DNA from: Streptomyces violaceusniger Tu 4113
GTDB taxonomy: Bacteria; Actinomycetota; Actinomycetes; Streptomycetales; Streptomycetaceae
Length of the DNA: 64,000 nucleotides
Reading direction: 5' to 3'
Assembly: GCF_000147815.2 (NCBI RefSeq)
Contig: NC_015957.1
Location: forward strand, 9,610,001-9,674,000
A program made the position numbers and the translations under genes. Shown in pieces: positions 44,901-53,599 of this stretch; the first letter of the stretch is position 1, and every line of letters starts with the position of its first letter. The notes under the pieces were generated by a model. The model searched no databases, had not been told where the DNA came from, and saw only the letters and a program-made list of their open reading frames with translations.

Positions 44901-46399
44901 ACCCGCTCCCAGATCTGGCTGGAGTGCGGATTGGAGGAGAGGGCGACGTCCCAGCGGTCGATGCGCTTGAGCAGATTGCCGAAACTCATGCCCCCCGCGG
45001 CGGCCGGATAGCGCTGCTGATCCAGCCCCATGCATTTGAGCGGGGTGCCGTGGAAGGTCTGCAGATGCACCGTGCCCGGCCGTTTCACCACCTCGTTGGG
45101 GAAGTTGACGTTGTTGATGAGGTATTTCGCACGGGCCACGGCGCGGTAGAAGTCGCGGGTGCCGGTGACGACGTAGTCGACGCCTTCCGGGAGGGACTCG
45201 ATCTCCGACTGCTTGACCGCCCACACCCCGTGGATCTCCGGTGCCAGCTCCCGCGCCTTGTAGTAGATCGCCCCCGGATTGCACAGCACCCCACGGCCCC
45301 AGTACGCGGAGTAGACGGCCAACTGGGGGTCCACCGGCCGCTGCCGGTGCAGCCGGTACAGGCCCCGCTTGGCGCGTGCGGCCAGCGGCGGCCGGACGGT
45401 CCGGCGCAGCTTGCGGGCCCCGGCCGCCGCCCGTACCGCCAGCTCCCGCTCCCGGTAGCGGAGGAAGGAGCCGGACGCCAGCGCCTCGAAGCGCCACCGG
45501 CCCTCGACCGGCGGGGTGAACCCGGCGGGCAGCCGGCGGCGGTACCACGCGGCGGCCCGTCCGAAGAAGCGCGGCCGGTCCGCCGTCGCCACCCGGGACG
45601 TCCGGTCCAGGCAGAACAGGAAATGCGAGACGGCCCGTTCGAAGAGCAGCGGGCGCAAAGGGTCCAGATTCGGGTGGTCGTCGAGGAAGTCGAAGAGCCG
45701 GGCGTACTGCTGGAAGATGACGAAGTGCTTCTCCCCGGGGCTTCCCGTACTGGCCCCGACCCGCCGCTGCCGGTATTCCAGGCCCACCAGATCGACACAG
45801 GCTATTCGCCGCGCGGTGAGCATCGTCTTGTACGAGAGCAGGGCGTCCTCGTAAATGCCCTCGCTGAACGCGAAGCCATGGCGGGTGTAGAAATCCCGGT
45901 GGTAGACGCGATTGGAGGACATCGCGAACAGCCGCAGGAATTCCGGGCGTTCGACCACGGAGAAGACATCGGTGCCCGCCGAGGCCAGCAGATCCCCGAA
46001 CAGGCTGGGGGCCCGGCGCTCCGACCAGTAGGTGCGCACATGGTTGAAGTAGAGGATCTCCGGGTCATGGGTGAGGGCGAGCCGGTCGGCGAGGCCCTGG
46101 AGGGTGCCCGGGGCGAGGGTGTCGTCCCCGTCCAGGAAGAGCAGATAGTCCCCGCGGGCCCGCTCGACACCGGCGTTACGGGCCCGGCCCGGCCCGGAGT
46201 TGACCCGCTGGTGCACGGGCACGACCCGGCTGTCGCACGCCGCGTACGCGTCGATGATCGCGCCGCAGTGGTCCGGTGAGCAGTCGTCGACGGCGACCAC
46301 CTCCACGTCCTGACACGACTGCGTCAGCACGGAATCCAGGCAGGCGCTCAGATAGCCCTGGACGCGATAGGCGGCGATGACGATGGTGAAGCGGGGCAT
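41999..46399 (-). CDS. GT2 / TagF-like / GT2 three-module protein, possibly two genes joined in frame
   Basis: A 1,466-residue frame. Residues 1-310 are GT2 (FTIVIAAYRVQGYL, VDDCSPD, LFLDGDDTL). Residues 360-740 are TagF-like (VHLQTFHGTPLKCMG, RNDVFFA, LCLAADALITDYSSMMFDYA). Residues 745-797 are a Pro/Asp linker made of short repeats. From 798 there is a second GT2 (VSVIIPAYNALPEL, VDDGSTDG, FFLDSDDYL) with the C-terminal region of the 39955 paralogue. The start ATG 46399 follows GAGGAG. The internal ATG at 44008 has a perfect AGGAGG five bases upstream, and the linker lies exactly where two independent genes would meet. The first half resembles the separate gene at 25930 and the second half the one at 39955. 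So this is a true fusion, a dual-start gene, or a frame joined by an error in the repeat. Confidence 0.85.
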   Translation of the reverse strand: MPRFTIVIAAYRVQGYLSACLDSVLTQSCQDVEVVAVDDCSPDHCGAIIDAYAACDSRVVPVHQRVNSGPGRARNAGVERARGDYLLFLDGDDTLAPGTLQGLADRLALTHDPEILYFNHVRTYWSERRAPSLFGDLLASAGTDVFSVVERPEFLRLFAMSSNRVYHRDFYTRHGFAFSEGIYEDALLSYKTMLTARRIACVDLVGLEYRQRRVGASTGSPGEKHFVIFQQYARLFDFLDDHPNLDPLRPLLFERAVSHFLFCLDRTSRVATADRPRFFGRAAAWYRRRLPAGFTPPVEGRWRFEALASGSFLRYRERELAVRAAAGARKLRRTVRPPLAARAKRGLYRLHRQRPVDPQLAVYSAYWGRGVLCNPGAIYYKARELAPEIHGVWAVKQSEIESLPEGVDYVVTGTRDFYRAVARAKYLINNVNFPNEVVKRPGTVHLQTFHGTPLKCMGLDQQRYPAAAGGMSFGNLLKRIDRWDVALSSNPHSSQIWERVYPAAYRLLEYGYPRNDVFFAASEDDIRRIRGELGIPAGNTALLYAPTLRDYQKGFTPRLDLERLSRELGPQTTLLVRAHYSYRPQHQLSRLQEAGLVIDVSDHPSAEQLCLAADALITDYSSMMFDYALLDRPIVIYADDWDIYRSSRGVYFDLLSESPGETPGAVARTERELAEVFREGRWCDADATALRTAFRARFCRFDDGHAAERVVRTLMLGQDDTALPIAPAPRTRPLPAGGDSAPAGPRGGVLTADVTPSPAPTTPDPDPAPDPRPRPRPPTPTPTPSPDPSRARSQEAVMPAVSRPRVSVIIPAYNALPELTRAVTSAMDQTLGPDRVEIIAVDDGSTDGTGEELERLARICSALRVIHQENSGCAGIPRNTGLDHARGDFVFFLDSDDYLGPDALRRMVAMADAHGTDIVLGKIASVGGRAVPRAVFQHNQPRTDVFSSHAYLTLGPWKLFRRSLIERLHLRFPPYRNCEDKPFTAAAYLNASGISVVADYDCYYVRYRENRNNLTLTAADLAHRMDGTRLCFETVARYLEPGPRRDQIMRRHVEWELCGPLRALLPRESEQDARERFLPEFRHWARTWVSDALFQRLDAPDRLLIQLLRADRFDEVLTVARNAGRDGRRGHLVDKGRVYWLHPFFRDHAAAVPDVCFDVTDRLPVQHHLEAASWHGGALRLAGHAYIEDVDALDPATEIVLRKYRADRPEVRVPTTPCLSANPLPGEGRRYEMAGFTAEIDPATADGGAPLERGLWNIYLDVRAQGVSRTVRFGNRREGGEVTHPSRRRVTSSQGTEVVVPYYTPYGNLSLDVGEIAHPLDPPCQVLRTLWRTRSTLLVGGRLTEEAARDGATLLLRAEGGTGTVHEVPVRCEPGGSTSVFTARLPVGRLGTGRWTLTLIMDGPGEDAPRRSAVVPYFDRLDATRWLRFGCRPYYAKPVALGPARALGLEVAPIKVATGVRRRLRG
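44006..44019 (-). promoter_or_regulatory. Internal Shine-Dalgarno and ATG inside large glycosyltransferase frame
   Basis: AGGAGG (44019-44014) and CCGTC precede ATG (44008-44006), which begins the second GT2 module at residue 798. It is the best ribosome site in the neighbourhood and supports separate translation of the last 669 residues. Confidence 0.7.
44035..44140. repeat. GTCGGG-type short tandem repeats encoding Asp-Pro/Thr-Pro linker
   Basis: Iterated GGGGTC, GGGGAC and GGGGTCG units on the plus strand (read as DPDP/TPTP on the minus strand). They lie immediately before the internal start at 44008. This is a likely place for slippage, copy-number change or assembly error. Confidence 0.8.
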
Positions 46400-46520
46400 A
46401 AGGCTCCTCGGGACGCGACGGCGGATCGAGGTGCGAAGCACTCACTGACCACCCACGCTAGGTGGGTTCGTCCCGGTATGCCCGCTCGGTCGTTGGACGA
46501 GCGCCCAAGCGGGTGACAAA

Positions 46521-46553
46521 CGCCCCCGGCGGACATGAAGTCCGCCAGGGGCG
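46521..46553 (-). terminator. Terminator behind the glutamate dehydrogenase gene
   Basis: A 14-bp stem (46521-46534 with 46540-46553, one G-T pair) and five-base loop, followed on the minus strand by TTTGT. It separates GDH from the large glycosyltransferase gene. Confidence 0.7.
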
Positions 46554-46594
46554 CCGGTCATGCTTTTTTGAGGGCTCGGTTCGCCTCGACCGCG

Positions 46595-49500
46595 TCAGCT
46601 ATGCGTGCGCAGCAGCGTCCGCATCGTCCGCATCGCGACCGACAGATTGGCCAGGTCGAAGGTCTCCGACGACTGGATCTCATCGAGCGTGGTGCGCGCA
46701 CGCTGCAGGATCGCGGCGTTCTTCTCCTCCCACGCCTTGAAGCGCTGCTCGGGCGTGGAGCCGCCGTTGCCCACCGACAGCACATCGGAGGTCAGGGCGG
46801 CCTGGGCCGCGTACAGGTCCTCGCGGATGGAGACCCGGGCCATGGACTGCCACCGGTCGGCGCGCGGCAGCTCGATGATCCGGTCCATGAGCTGGCTGAT
46901 CCGCAGCCGGTCGGCCAGGTCGTAGTAGACCTCGGCGACCGCCAGCGGCTCCTTGCCGGTGCGGTCCGCGATGGCGACGATGTCCAGCGTCGGGAAGGCC
47001 GAGGAGAAGCCCGCCACCCGGGTGGCCAGGTCCTCCGGGACGCCCGCCGCGGTGATCTCGTCGTAGATCCGCTGGTACCACTCGATGTCGGAGCCGCGCA
47101 GCAGCTTGGGCATCTGCGCCCGGACCGCGGCGACCCGCTCGCCGAAGAAGTCGATGGTCTCGGCGAGCTCCAGCGGCTGCGGCCGGTTGTTGAGCAGCCA
47201 GCGGGTGCCGCGCTCGACCAGCCGCCGCGAGTGCAGCCGCATCCTGGTCTGGATGTCGGCGTCGACGACCGTGTCCAGCGCCTCGACCTCGTCCCACACC
47301 TGGTTCAGCTCGAAGATCACGCGGGCCGCGGTCTGGGCGCGCACGACCTCCTCGGTGGAGGCCCCGCTCTCCTCCCGCATCCGGTGCAGGAAGGTCGTCC
47401 CGCCCGTGTTGAGCGTGTCGTTGACCAGCACCGTGGTGATGATCTCGCGGCGCAGGGCATGGCCGTCGATGTACTCGGGGAACCGCTCCCGCAGCGCCTG
47501 CGGGAAGTAGGCGTGCAGCAGCCGCTGCAGATACGGATCGTCGGGCAGCCCGGTGGTGATCAGCTCGTCGGCCACCGTGATCTTGACGTAGGCGAGCAGC
47601 ACGGCCAGCTCGGGCTGGCTCAGACCGCGCCCGGCCGAGAGCCGCTCGCGGATCTGGCGGTCGGTGGGCAGGAACTCCAGCGCCCGGTCCAGCCGTCCCT
47701 CCCGGCCCAGGCGGCGCATCAGCCGCTGGTGGGCGTGGAGCAGGCTGGGGGCCTGGACGACGGAGTTGGCCAGGGCCACGTTCTGCGCGTAGTTGTTGCG
47801 CAGCACCAGCGCGCCGACCTCGTCGGTCATCTCGGCGAGCAGCTTGTTGCGCTGCTTGAGGGTGAGGTCGCCCTCGGTGACCAGGGCGTTGAGCAGGATC
47901 TTGATGTTCACCTCGTGGTCGGAGGTGTCCACACCGGCGCTGTTGTCGATCGCGTCGGTGTTGATCCGGCCGCCGTTGGCGGCGAACTCGATCCGGCCGA
48001 GCTGGGTCAGGCCCAGGTTGCCGCCCTCGCCGACGACCTTGACCCGCAGATCCTGGCCGTCCACCCGGATGGCGTCATTGGCCTTGTCGCCGACATCGCC
48101 GTGGGATTCGGTGGACGCCTTGACGTAGGTGCCGATGCCGCCGTTCCACAGCAGGTCGACCGGGGCCTTGAGGATCGTCCTCATCAGATCGGCCGGGGTC
48201 ATCTTGGCGACCCGCTTCTCGATGCCGAGCGCGGCCCGCACCTGCGGGGTGATCGGGATGGCCTTGGCCGTACGGGGGTGGATGCCGCCGCCCGCCGACA
48301 GCAGCTCGGTGTCGTAGTCCTCCCACGAGGAGCGCGGCAGCTCGAACAGGCGGCGGCGCTCGGCGTAGGAGGTGGCCGCGTCCGGGTTGGGGTCCAGGAA
48401 GATGTGCCGGTGGTCGAACGCGGCGATCAGCCGGATGTTCTCGCTCAGCAGCATCCCGTTGCCGAACACGTCACCCGACATGTCGCCGACGCCCACGACC
48501 GTGAAGTCCTGGGTCTGGGTGTCATGGCCCAGCTCGCGGAAGTGGCGCTTGACCGACTCCCAGGCGCCGCGGGCGGTGATGCCCATGCCCTTGTGGTCGT
48601 ATCCGGCGGAGCCGCCGGAGGCGAAGGCGTCCCCGAGCCAGAAGCCGTACGACTGGGCCACGTCGTTGGCGATGTCGGAGAAGGTCGCGGTGCCCTTGTC
48701 GGCGGCGACGACGAGATAAGTGTCGTCCCCGTCGTGGCGGACCACGTCCTTGGGCGGCTCGACCTGGCCCGCGACCAGGTTGTCGGTGATGTCGAGCAGA
48801 CCGGAGATGAAGGTCTTGTAGCAGGCGATGCCCTCGGCCATCCAGGCGTCGCGGTCGACGGACGGATCCGGCAGCCGCTTGCCGACGAAGCCGCCCTTGG
48901 CGCCCACCGGCACGATGACGGTGTTCTTCACCATCTGCGCCTTGACCAGGCCGAGGATCTCGGTACGGAAGTCCTCACGCCGGTCGGACCAGCGCAGGCC
49001 ACCGCGCGCGACCTTGCCGAACCGCAGATGCACACCCTCGACCCGCGGCGAATACACCCAGATCTCATACGCCGGGCGGGGCGCGGGCAGATCGGGCACG
49101 GCCTGCGGGTCCAGCTTGATCGACAGATAGTCGTGCGGCCGACCGTCCCCGTTGCTCTGGAAGTGATTGGTCCGCAGAGTGGCCTTGATCAGGGTGAGGA
49201 ACGAGCGCAGGATGCGGTCCTCGTCCAGCGAGGCCACCTGGTCCAGCGCCGCGTCCAGCTCCTCCAGCAGGGCGTCGGTCAGCTCCAAGCCCGCCCGCTG
49301 CCGCTCCGGCGACATCCGCGCCTCGAAGAGGGAGACCAGCAGCCGGGTGGTGTGCACATTGTTGCGGAGGGTGTCCTCCATGTACGACTGGCTGAAGGTG
49401 GAGCCGGCCTGCCGCAGATACTTGGCGTAGGCCCGCAGCACCATCGCCTGCCGCCAGTCCAGCCCCGCGCCCAGCACGAGCTGGTTGAAGTTGTCGCTCT

Positions 49501-51562
49501 CGGCCTGGCCGGTCCACACCGCGGCGAACGCGTTCTGGAAGCGCTCACGGGCGTCGTCGGCCAGCGCCTCGCCCTCGCGCAGGGGCAGCCGCAGCCCGAA
49601 GTCGTAGACCCAGGCGGTGGTCTTGTCCGAGCAGCGCAGCTCGTACGGGCGCTCGTCGACCACCTCGACGCCGAGGGTGTTGAGCACCGGGAGCACCGCG
49701 GACAGCGAGATCTGGGCCCCGGCCCGGTAGATCTTGAAGCGGCGCTCGGCATGGGCCGCGCCCACCGGCTCGTAGAGGCTGAGCCCGAATTCCTTGCCCC
49801 GCTCTTTCAGCCGCTCCAGGTGCTGGAGGTCGGCCACGGCGCCGCGCGGGGTGTGGTCCGCCTTGTACCCCTCGGGGAAGGCGTGCTGATAGCGGCGCAG
49901 CAGCTCGGCCGCGCGCTCCTCGCCGGCCTCGGAGACCAGCGCCTCGGCGAAGCCGTCGGCCCAGGAGCGGGCGGCCTCGATCAGCCGGCTCTCGATCCGC
50001 TCCACATCGGCGTCGGTGAGGTCGGGCAGCTCGGTGCCGGGCTGGAGGCGGACCACGAAGTGCAGCCGCGAGAGCACCGATTCGGTGTGCAGGGCGGTGA
50101 AGTCGACCGGCGGGCGGCCGCTCAGCTCCTCCAGCAGGATGTCGGTCAGCCGCAGCCGCACATCGGTGGTGAAACGATCACGCGGCAGATAGACCAGCGC
50201 GGAGTAGTAGCGCCCGTACTCGTCCTGGCGGAGGAACAGCCGCAGCCGGCGGCGCTCCTGGAGGTAGAGCACGCTGGTGACGATCGAGCGGAGCTGGTCG
50301 ACCGGGGTCTGGAACAGCTCATCGCGCGGGTACGTCTCCAGGATCTGCAGTAGATCCCGGCCGTCGTGGCTGTTGGGCGCGAAGCCCGCGCCCGCGAGCA
50401 CCTCGACGACCTTGCGGCGGATGACCGGGACCCGGCGCACCGACTCGGTGTACGCGGCGGAGGAGAACAGCCCCAGGAAGCGGCGCTCGCCGATCACATT
50501 GCCCTCGGCGTCGAACTTCTTCACGCCGATGTAGTCAAGGTACGAGGGGCGGTGGACGGTGGCGCGGCTGTTGGCCTTGGTCAGCACCAGCAGCTTGCGC
50601 TCGCGCGCCTTGGCGCGGGCGTCGGCCGGAAGCCGGTTGAAGGACGGCGACCCCGGGCCCCCGGGGCCCACGGGGGTGCTCTCGTCGGAGTCCTTGTGCT
50701 GCGGATCGGAGCGGAGGATGCCCAGGCCCGTGCCGGGCACCGCGGTCAGCACGTCCTCCTCGCCACCGGCCTCGGTGGGGACCTGCGTCAGCTCGTACTC
50801 GCGGAAGCCGATGAAGGTGAAGTGGTCGTCGGCGAGCCAGCGCAGCAGCTCACGGGCCTCCTCGACCTCCTCCTCGCGGACCTCGGCGGCCTTGGGCTCA
50901 TCCGGCAGGCCCTCGGCGAGGCGCAGCGCGAACTCGCGCATCTTCTCCCAGTCCTCGACCGCCTCGCGGACATCGGACAGGACGCGCAGGAGATCGGCGG
51001 TGATCTGCTTCAGATCGCCGCGGTCGGTCTCGCGGTCGGTCTCGACATGGATCCAGGACTCCACGACCGCGTCATGCGGGAGCTTCTTCCTGGCCGGGCC
51101 GTCCGGGGAGACATCGAGCAGCTCGATCAGCTTGCCGGTGATGTCACGGCGCACGATCACCTGCGGGTGGATCACGACATGGATGCCGCGCCCCTGGCGG
51201 GTGAGCTCATTGGTGACCGAGTCGACCAGGAACGGCATGTCGTCGGTGACCACCTCGACCACGGAGTGGCTGCAGGTCCAGCCGTGCTCCTCGACGGTCG
51301 GGGTGTGCACCCGGACGTTCGCCGTGCCCTGCGGACGCACCTCGGCGAGCCGGTAGTGGGAGAGCGCCGCCCCGAAGACGTCGACCGGGTCGCGGTCGGC
51401 GAGGTCCTCCGGAGGCGTGTGCAGGTAGTAGTGCTGGAGGTATGCGGTCAGGGTCTCCGGTCCTGGGCCCTGAACCGGTTTTCCCCCGGCAGGGCTGTTC
51501 TCAGCGACCCGGGCGGCCCGTTCGAGCAACTCGGCCTTGGCTTCGTCCAGCTTGGTCTGCAT
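46595..51562 (-). CDS. NAD-specific glutamate dehydrogenase, large (180-kDa) type
   Basis: A 1,655-residue enzyme, matching the length of the large NAD-GDH of actinobacteria. It catalyses reversible oxidative deamination of glutamate to 2-oxoglutarate and ammonium. The N-terminal half carries regulatory (ACT-like) segments (VVEVVTDDMPFLVDSVTNELTRQGRGIHVVIHP; EDVEEARELLRWL). The catalytic core lies about 780-1,150: ARGGLRWSDRREDFRTEILGLVKAQMVKNTVIVPVGAKGGFVGKRLP (substrate lysines in the K-GG context), then FTVVGVGDMSGDVFGNGMLLS and the dinucleotide part. ATG 51562 is preferred; upstream frame is low-complexity. It probably serves catabolic nitrogen/glutamate use. Codon use is typical of a core gene. 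Confidence 0.95.
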   Translation of the reverse strand: MQTKLDEAKAELLERAARVAENSPAGGKPVQGPGPETLTAYLQHYYLHTPPEDLADRDPVDVFGAALSHYRLAEVRPQGTANVRVHTPTVEEHGWTCSHSVVEVVTDDMPFLVDSVTNELTRQGRGIHVVIHPQVIVRRDITGKLIELLDVSPDGPARKKLPHDAVVESWIHVETDRETDRGDLKQITADLLRVLSDVREAVEDWEKMREFALRLAEGLPDEPKAAEVREEEVEEARELLRWLADDHFTFIGFREYELTQVPTEAGGEEDVLTAVPGTGLGILRSDPQHKDSDESTPVGPGGPGSPSFNRLPADARAKARERKLLVLTKANSRATVHRPSYLDYIGVKKFDAEGNVIGERRFLGLFSSAAYTESVRRVPVIRRKVVEVLAGAGFAPNSHDGRDLLQILETYPRDELFQTPVDQLRSIVTSVLYLQERRRLRLFLRQDEYGRYYSALVYLPRDRFTTDVRLRLTDILLEELSGRPPVDFTALHTESVLSRLHFVVRLQPGTELPDLTDADVERIESRLIEAARSWADGFAEALVSEAGEERAAELLRRYQHAFPEGYKADHTPRGAVADLQHLERLKERGKEFGLSLYEPVGAAHAERRFKIYRAGAQISLSAVLPVLNTLGVEVVDERPYELRCSDKTTAWVYDFGLRLPLREGEALADDARERFQNAFAAVWTGQAESDNFNQLVLGAGLDWRQAMVLRAYAKYLRQAGSTFSQSYMEDTLRNNVHTTRLLVSLFEARMSPERQRAGLELTDALLEELDAALDQVASLDEDRILRSFLTLIKATLRTNHFQSNGDGRPHDYLSIKLDPQAVPDLPAPRPAYEIWVYSPRVEGVHLRFGKVARGGLRWSDRREDFRTEILGLVKAQMVKNTVIVPVGAKGGFVGKRLPDPSVDRDAWMAEGIACYKTFISGLLDITDNLVAGQVEPPKDVVRHDGDDTYLVVAADKGTATFSDIANDVAQSYGFWLGDAFASGGSAGYDHKGMGITARGAWESVKRHFRELGHDTQTQDFTVVGVGDMSGDVFGNGMLLSENIRLIAAFDHRHIFLDPNPDAATSYAERRRLFELPRSSWEDYDTELLSAGGGIHPRTAKAIPITPQVRAALGIEKRVAKMTPADLMRTILKAPVDLLWNGGIGTYVKASTESHGDVGDKANDAIRVDGQDLRVKVVGEGGNLGLTQLGRIEFAANGGRINTDAIDNSAGVDTSDHEVNIKILLNALVTEGDLTLKQRNKLLAEMTDEVGALVLRNNYAQNVALANSVVQAPSLLHAHQRLMRRLGREGRLDRALEFLPTDRQIRERLSAGRGLSQPELAVLLAYVKITVADELITTGLPDDPYLQRLLHAYFPQALRERFPEYIDGHALRREIITTVLVNDTLNTGGTTFLHRMREESGASTEEVVRAQTAARVIFELNQVWDEVEALDTVVDADIQTRMRLHSRRLVERGTRWLLNNRPQPLELAETIDFFGERVAAVRAQMPKLLRGSDIEWYQRIYDEITAAGVPEDLATRVAGFSSAFPTLDIVAIADRTGKEPLAVAEVYYDLADRLRISQLMDRIIELPRADRWQSMARVSIREDLYAAQAALTSDVLSVGNGGSTPEQRFKAWEEKNAAILQRARTTLDEIQSSETFDLANLSVAMRTMRTLLRTHS

Positions 51563-52059
51563 GTCCTCTGGCTCCTGTCGCGCGCCGTTGCGTGACATCG
51601 ATGGCGGTGGCATGACGCCGCGACGCGAAAAATCCGGTCGTTGACGACGGTATGCCGGATCGGGGAATGGCCGGGGTGTACTGGGCCGTAAGTGACCAAG
51701 AACCCACGCGCCACGGGTCAGCGGCGGCTCGGGCCCGGGGCCGGTGGGGCTCCGGGCGCGGAGCGAGGGCCTCGTTGCCCTCACGGACTATCGCGCTGAT
51801 CACGCAGTAAGGCTATCGCTCCACCCCAGGGGGTCGTCATGAGCCGTTCGTGTACAAAACCGAGCCCTGAAGTTTGACGAAATGGACAGCGACCACGGGC
51901 CCGCGCGAACCGATGATGTGCCGCCCATGTTCTCTGGCGGCCTCCGGCGCCCTCCTGTGCCCTGCCGTGCCCTCTTGGCAACGCGCCGTCGCGGATGCAC
52001 CGTGATCGGGACGGTGGTAGACGGTGATAATCGTGGACGCGAAGGTGGAGGTGGGCGGC
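51563..52059. other. Divergent control region of GDH and DJ-1/PfpI genes
   Basis: A 497-bp region without a recognised gene. GATAAT at 52026-52031, with TGATCG 18 bp upstream, could be the PfpI promoter (about 30 bp of leader). No clear -10 box was found for GDH. The length suggests regulator binding upstream of GDH. Confidence 0.4.
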
Positions 52060-52644
52060 ATGGGTGGCACGGATGGCATGACTGCGAAGATCCTTCTGGT
52101 GACCGGCGACGCGGCCGAATCGCTGGAGGTGCTCTACCCCTACCAGCGGCTGCGCGAGGAGGGGTACGAGGTCCATATCGCGGCCCCGACCCGCAAGACG
52201 CTGCGCCTCGTGGTCCATGACTTCGAGGAGGGCTTCGACACCTACACCGAGAAGCCGGGCTACACACTCCCCGCCGACCTCGCATTCTCCGAGGTCGACC
52301 CAGGTCAGTACGGAGCCCTCGTGATCCCGGGCGGCCGGGCCCCGGAGTATCTGCGCAACGACCCCGAGCTGCGCAAGATCTGCAAGGCGTTCTTCGACGC
52401 GGACAAGCCGGTGGCGCAGATCTGCCACGGCCCCCTGCTGACGGCGGCCGTGGGCGGCCTGAGCGGGCGGCGGGTCACCGCGTATCCGGCACTGGAGCCG
52501 GACATGCAGGCGGCGGGTGCGGAGTACCAGGACGCGGAGGTCGTGGTCGACGGCTCGCTGGTCTCCTCACGGGCCTGGCCGGACCATCCGGCGTGGATGC
52601 GGGAGTTCCTGGCGGTGCTGCGGACGAAGGCGCCGGTGGTGTGA
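52060..52644 (+). CDS. DJ-1/PfpI family protein
   Basis: A 194-residue flavodoxin-like protein. The nucleophile elbow is VAQICHGPLLTAA (about 115-127) with the catalytic Cys-His pair, and YGALVIPGGRAPEYLRND supplies the conserved glutamate/backbone part. The residue around C is the PfpI pattern AxICHG. ATG 52060 is chosen because GGAGG is eight bases upstream; ATG 52078 is possible. Family members act as glyoxalase-like deglycases, proteases or chaperones; which applies is not clear from sequence. The pattern is closest to the YhbO/PfpI branch. Confidence 0.92.
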   Translation: MGGTDGMTAKILLVTGDAAESLEVLYPYQRLREEGYEVHIAAPTRKTLRLVVHDFEEGFDTYTEKPGYTLPADLAFSEVDPGQYGALVIPGGRAPEYLRNDPELRKICKAFFDADKPVAQICHGPLLTAAVGGLSGRRVTAYPALEPDMQAAGAEYQDAEVVVDGSLVSSRAWPDHPAWMREFLAVLRTKAPVV

Positions 52645-52735
52645 GGGGGTGGTGGGGGCGTGGCCACGCGGGGGGCGTATGGAGGCAAGAGGGGGCGCGC
52701 AAGGTGGTGAAGAGCCCGAGACGGACGCCGAGCAA

Positions 52736-52882
52736 GCCCAGGACGGGCCCCGAGAAGCCCAGGACGGGCCCCGAGGAGCCCAGGACGGGCCCCGAGGAGC
52801 CCAGGACGGGCCCCGAGGAGCCCAGGACGGGCCCCGAGGAGCCCAGGACGGGTCCCGAGGAGCCCAGGACGGGCCGCTCCGG
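52736..52882. repeat. Nearly seven tandem 21-bp repeats
   Basis: Six full 21-bp units starting at 52736 plus 14 bases of a seventh. Each is GCCCAGGACGGGCCCCGAGGA with at most a base or two changed. It lies between the convergent PfpI and HAD genes, just after the HAD stop. Confidence 0.9.
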
Positions 52883-52895
52883 CCTACTCGGCCTC

Positions 52896-53564
52896 CTACT
52901 CGTCGGCCATGCGCTCGGCCTCCCGTACGGCATCCTCGAGCGTGTCCACGACCGGCACCCCGGCCGCCTCCAGACTGGCCCGGCTGTGCGAACCGCCCGT
53001 GTAGAGCACGGCCCGCGCCCCCACATGGCGTGCCGCCAACGCGTCGTCCGCGGCGTCCCCGATCACCACCATCCGCTGCGGGGGCACCCCTTCGAGCTCG
53101 GTGATATGGCGCATCATCTGCTCGGCCTTGCCGGTGTTGCTCTCACCGACGCGGCCGTCCACCCGGATGAAATGGCGCTCGATGCCATGCGTCCGCACCA
53201 GCGGGACCAGATGCTCATGCGGGGCCAGTGAGCACAGCGACTGGGTGAGCCCCGCCTCCTGCCACTCGACGAGCAGTTGACGGGCGCCGATCGCCAGCCC
53301 GGCGCTCTCGGCCAGCGCCCAATAGTGCCGGTGGAACGCCTCGTCCATGACCGCCCACTCCTCGTCGGTGGGCAGCCGCCCCATCAGCCGCTCATAGAAG
53401 CGCGGGACGGGGACGCAGTACAGGTCGCGATAGCGCTCGAGGGTGATCGGCGGCAGGCCGACCTCCCCGAACGACGCGTTCGTCGCCGAGATCACGGCGT
53501 CGATGTCGTGGAGCAGCGTGCCGTTCCAGTCCCAGACGAGGTGCGTCACGTGGTTCTTCCCCAT
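52896..53564 (-). CDS. HAD-superfamily phosphatase (phosphoglycolate phosphatase-like)
   Basis: A 222-residue hydrolase. Motif I is VWDWNGTLLHDIDAV (nucleophile Asp in DWNGT at about 10-14), motif II lies in CSLAPHE, motif III is NTGKAEQMMRH (lysine) and motif IV VVIGDAADDALAARHVGAR (GDxxxD). The cap domain lies between residues 20 and 85. These are the features of haloacid-dehalogenase phosphatases of subclass I, with PGP/Gph-like layout. ATG 53564 is chosen; longer in-frame starts include the MMPAV sequence. It is likely cytosolic. It lies 35 bp downstream of the DUF6912 gene on the same strand and may be cotranscribed with it. Confidence 0.9.
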   Translation of the reverse strand: MGKNHVTHLVWDWNGTLLHDIDAVISATNASFGEVGLPPITLERYRDLYCVPVPRFYERLMGRLPTDEEWAVMDEAFHRHYWALAESAGLAIGARQLLVEWQEAGLTQSLCSLAPHEHLVPLVRTHGIERHFIRVDGRVGESNTGKAEQMMRHITELEGVPPQRMVVIGDAADDALAARHVGARAVLYTGGSHSRASLEAAGVPVVDTLEDAVREAERMADE

Positions 53565-53599
53565 TCCACGACCGTACCTGCCGGGTCCGACAGCGGGCA

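Noticed and set aside
42302..46279. Very long open frame on the plus strand opposite the large glycosyltransferase gene
   Set aside because: It is antisense to a gene with clear domains, has no ribosome site and reads as His/Asp/Gly-rich composition created by G/C third positions.
46535..50353. Long open frame antisense to the glutamate dehydrogenase gene
   Set aside because: Mirror effect of high GC; no domain, and GDH on the other strand is unambiguous.
52736..52882. CRISPR array
   Set aside because: Units of 21 bp are directly contiguous with no spacers, and no cas genes are present.
52593..53231. Plus-strand frame with EEPRTGP repeats across the 21-bp array
   Set aside because: It overlaps the PfpI end and the antisense HAD gene; the repeat unit length of 21 (a multiple of three) simply keeps the frame open.
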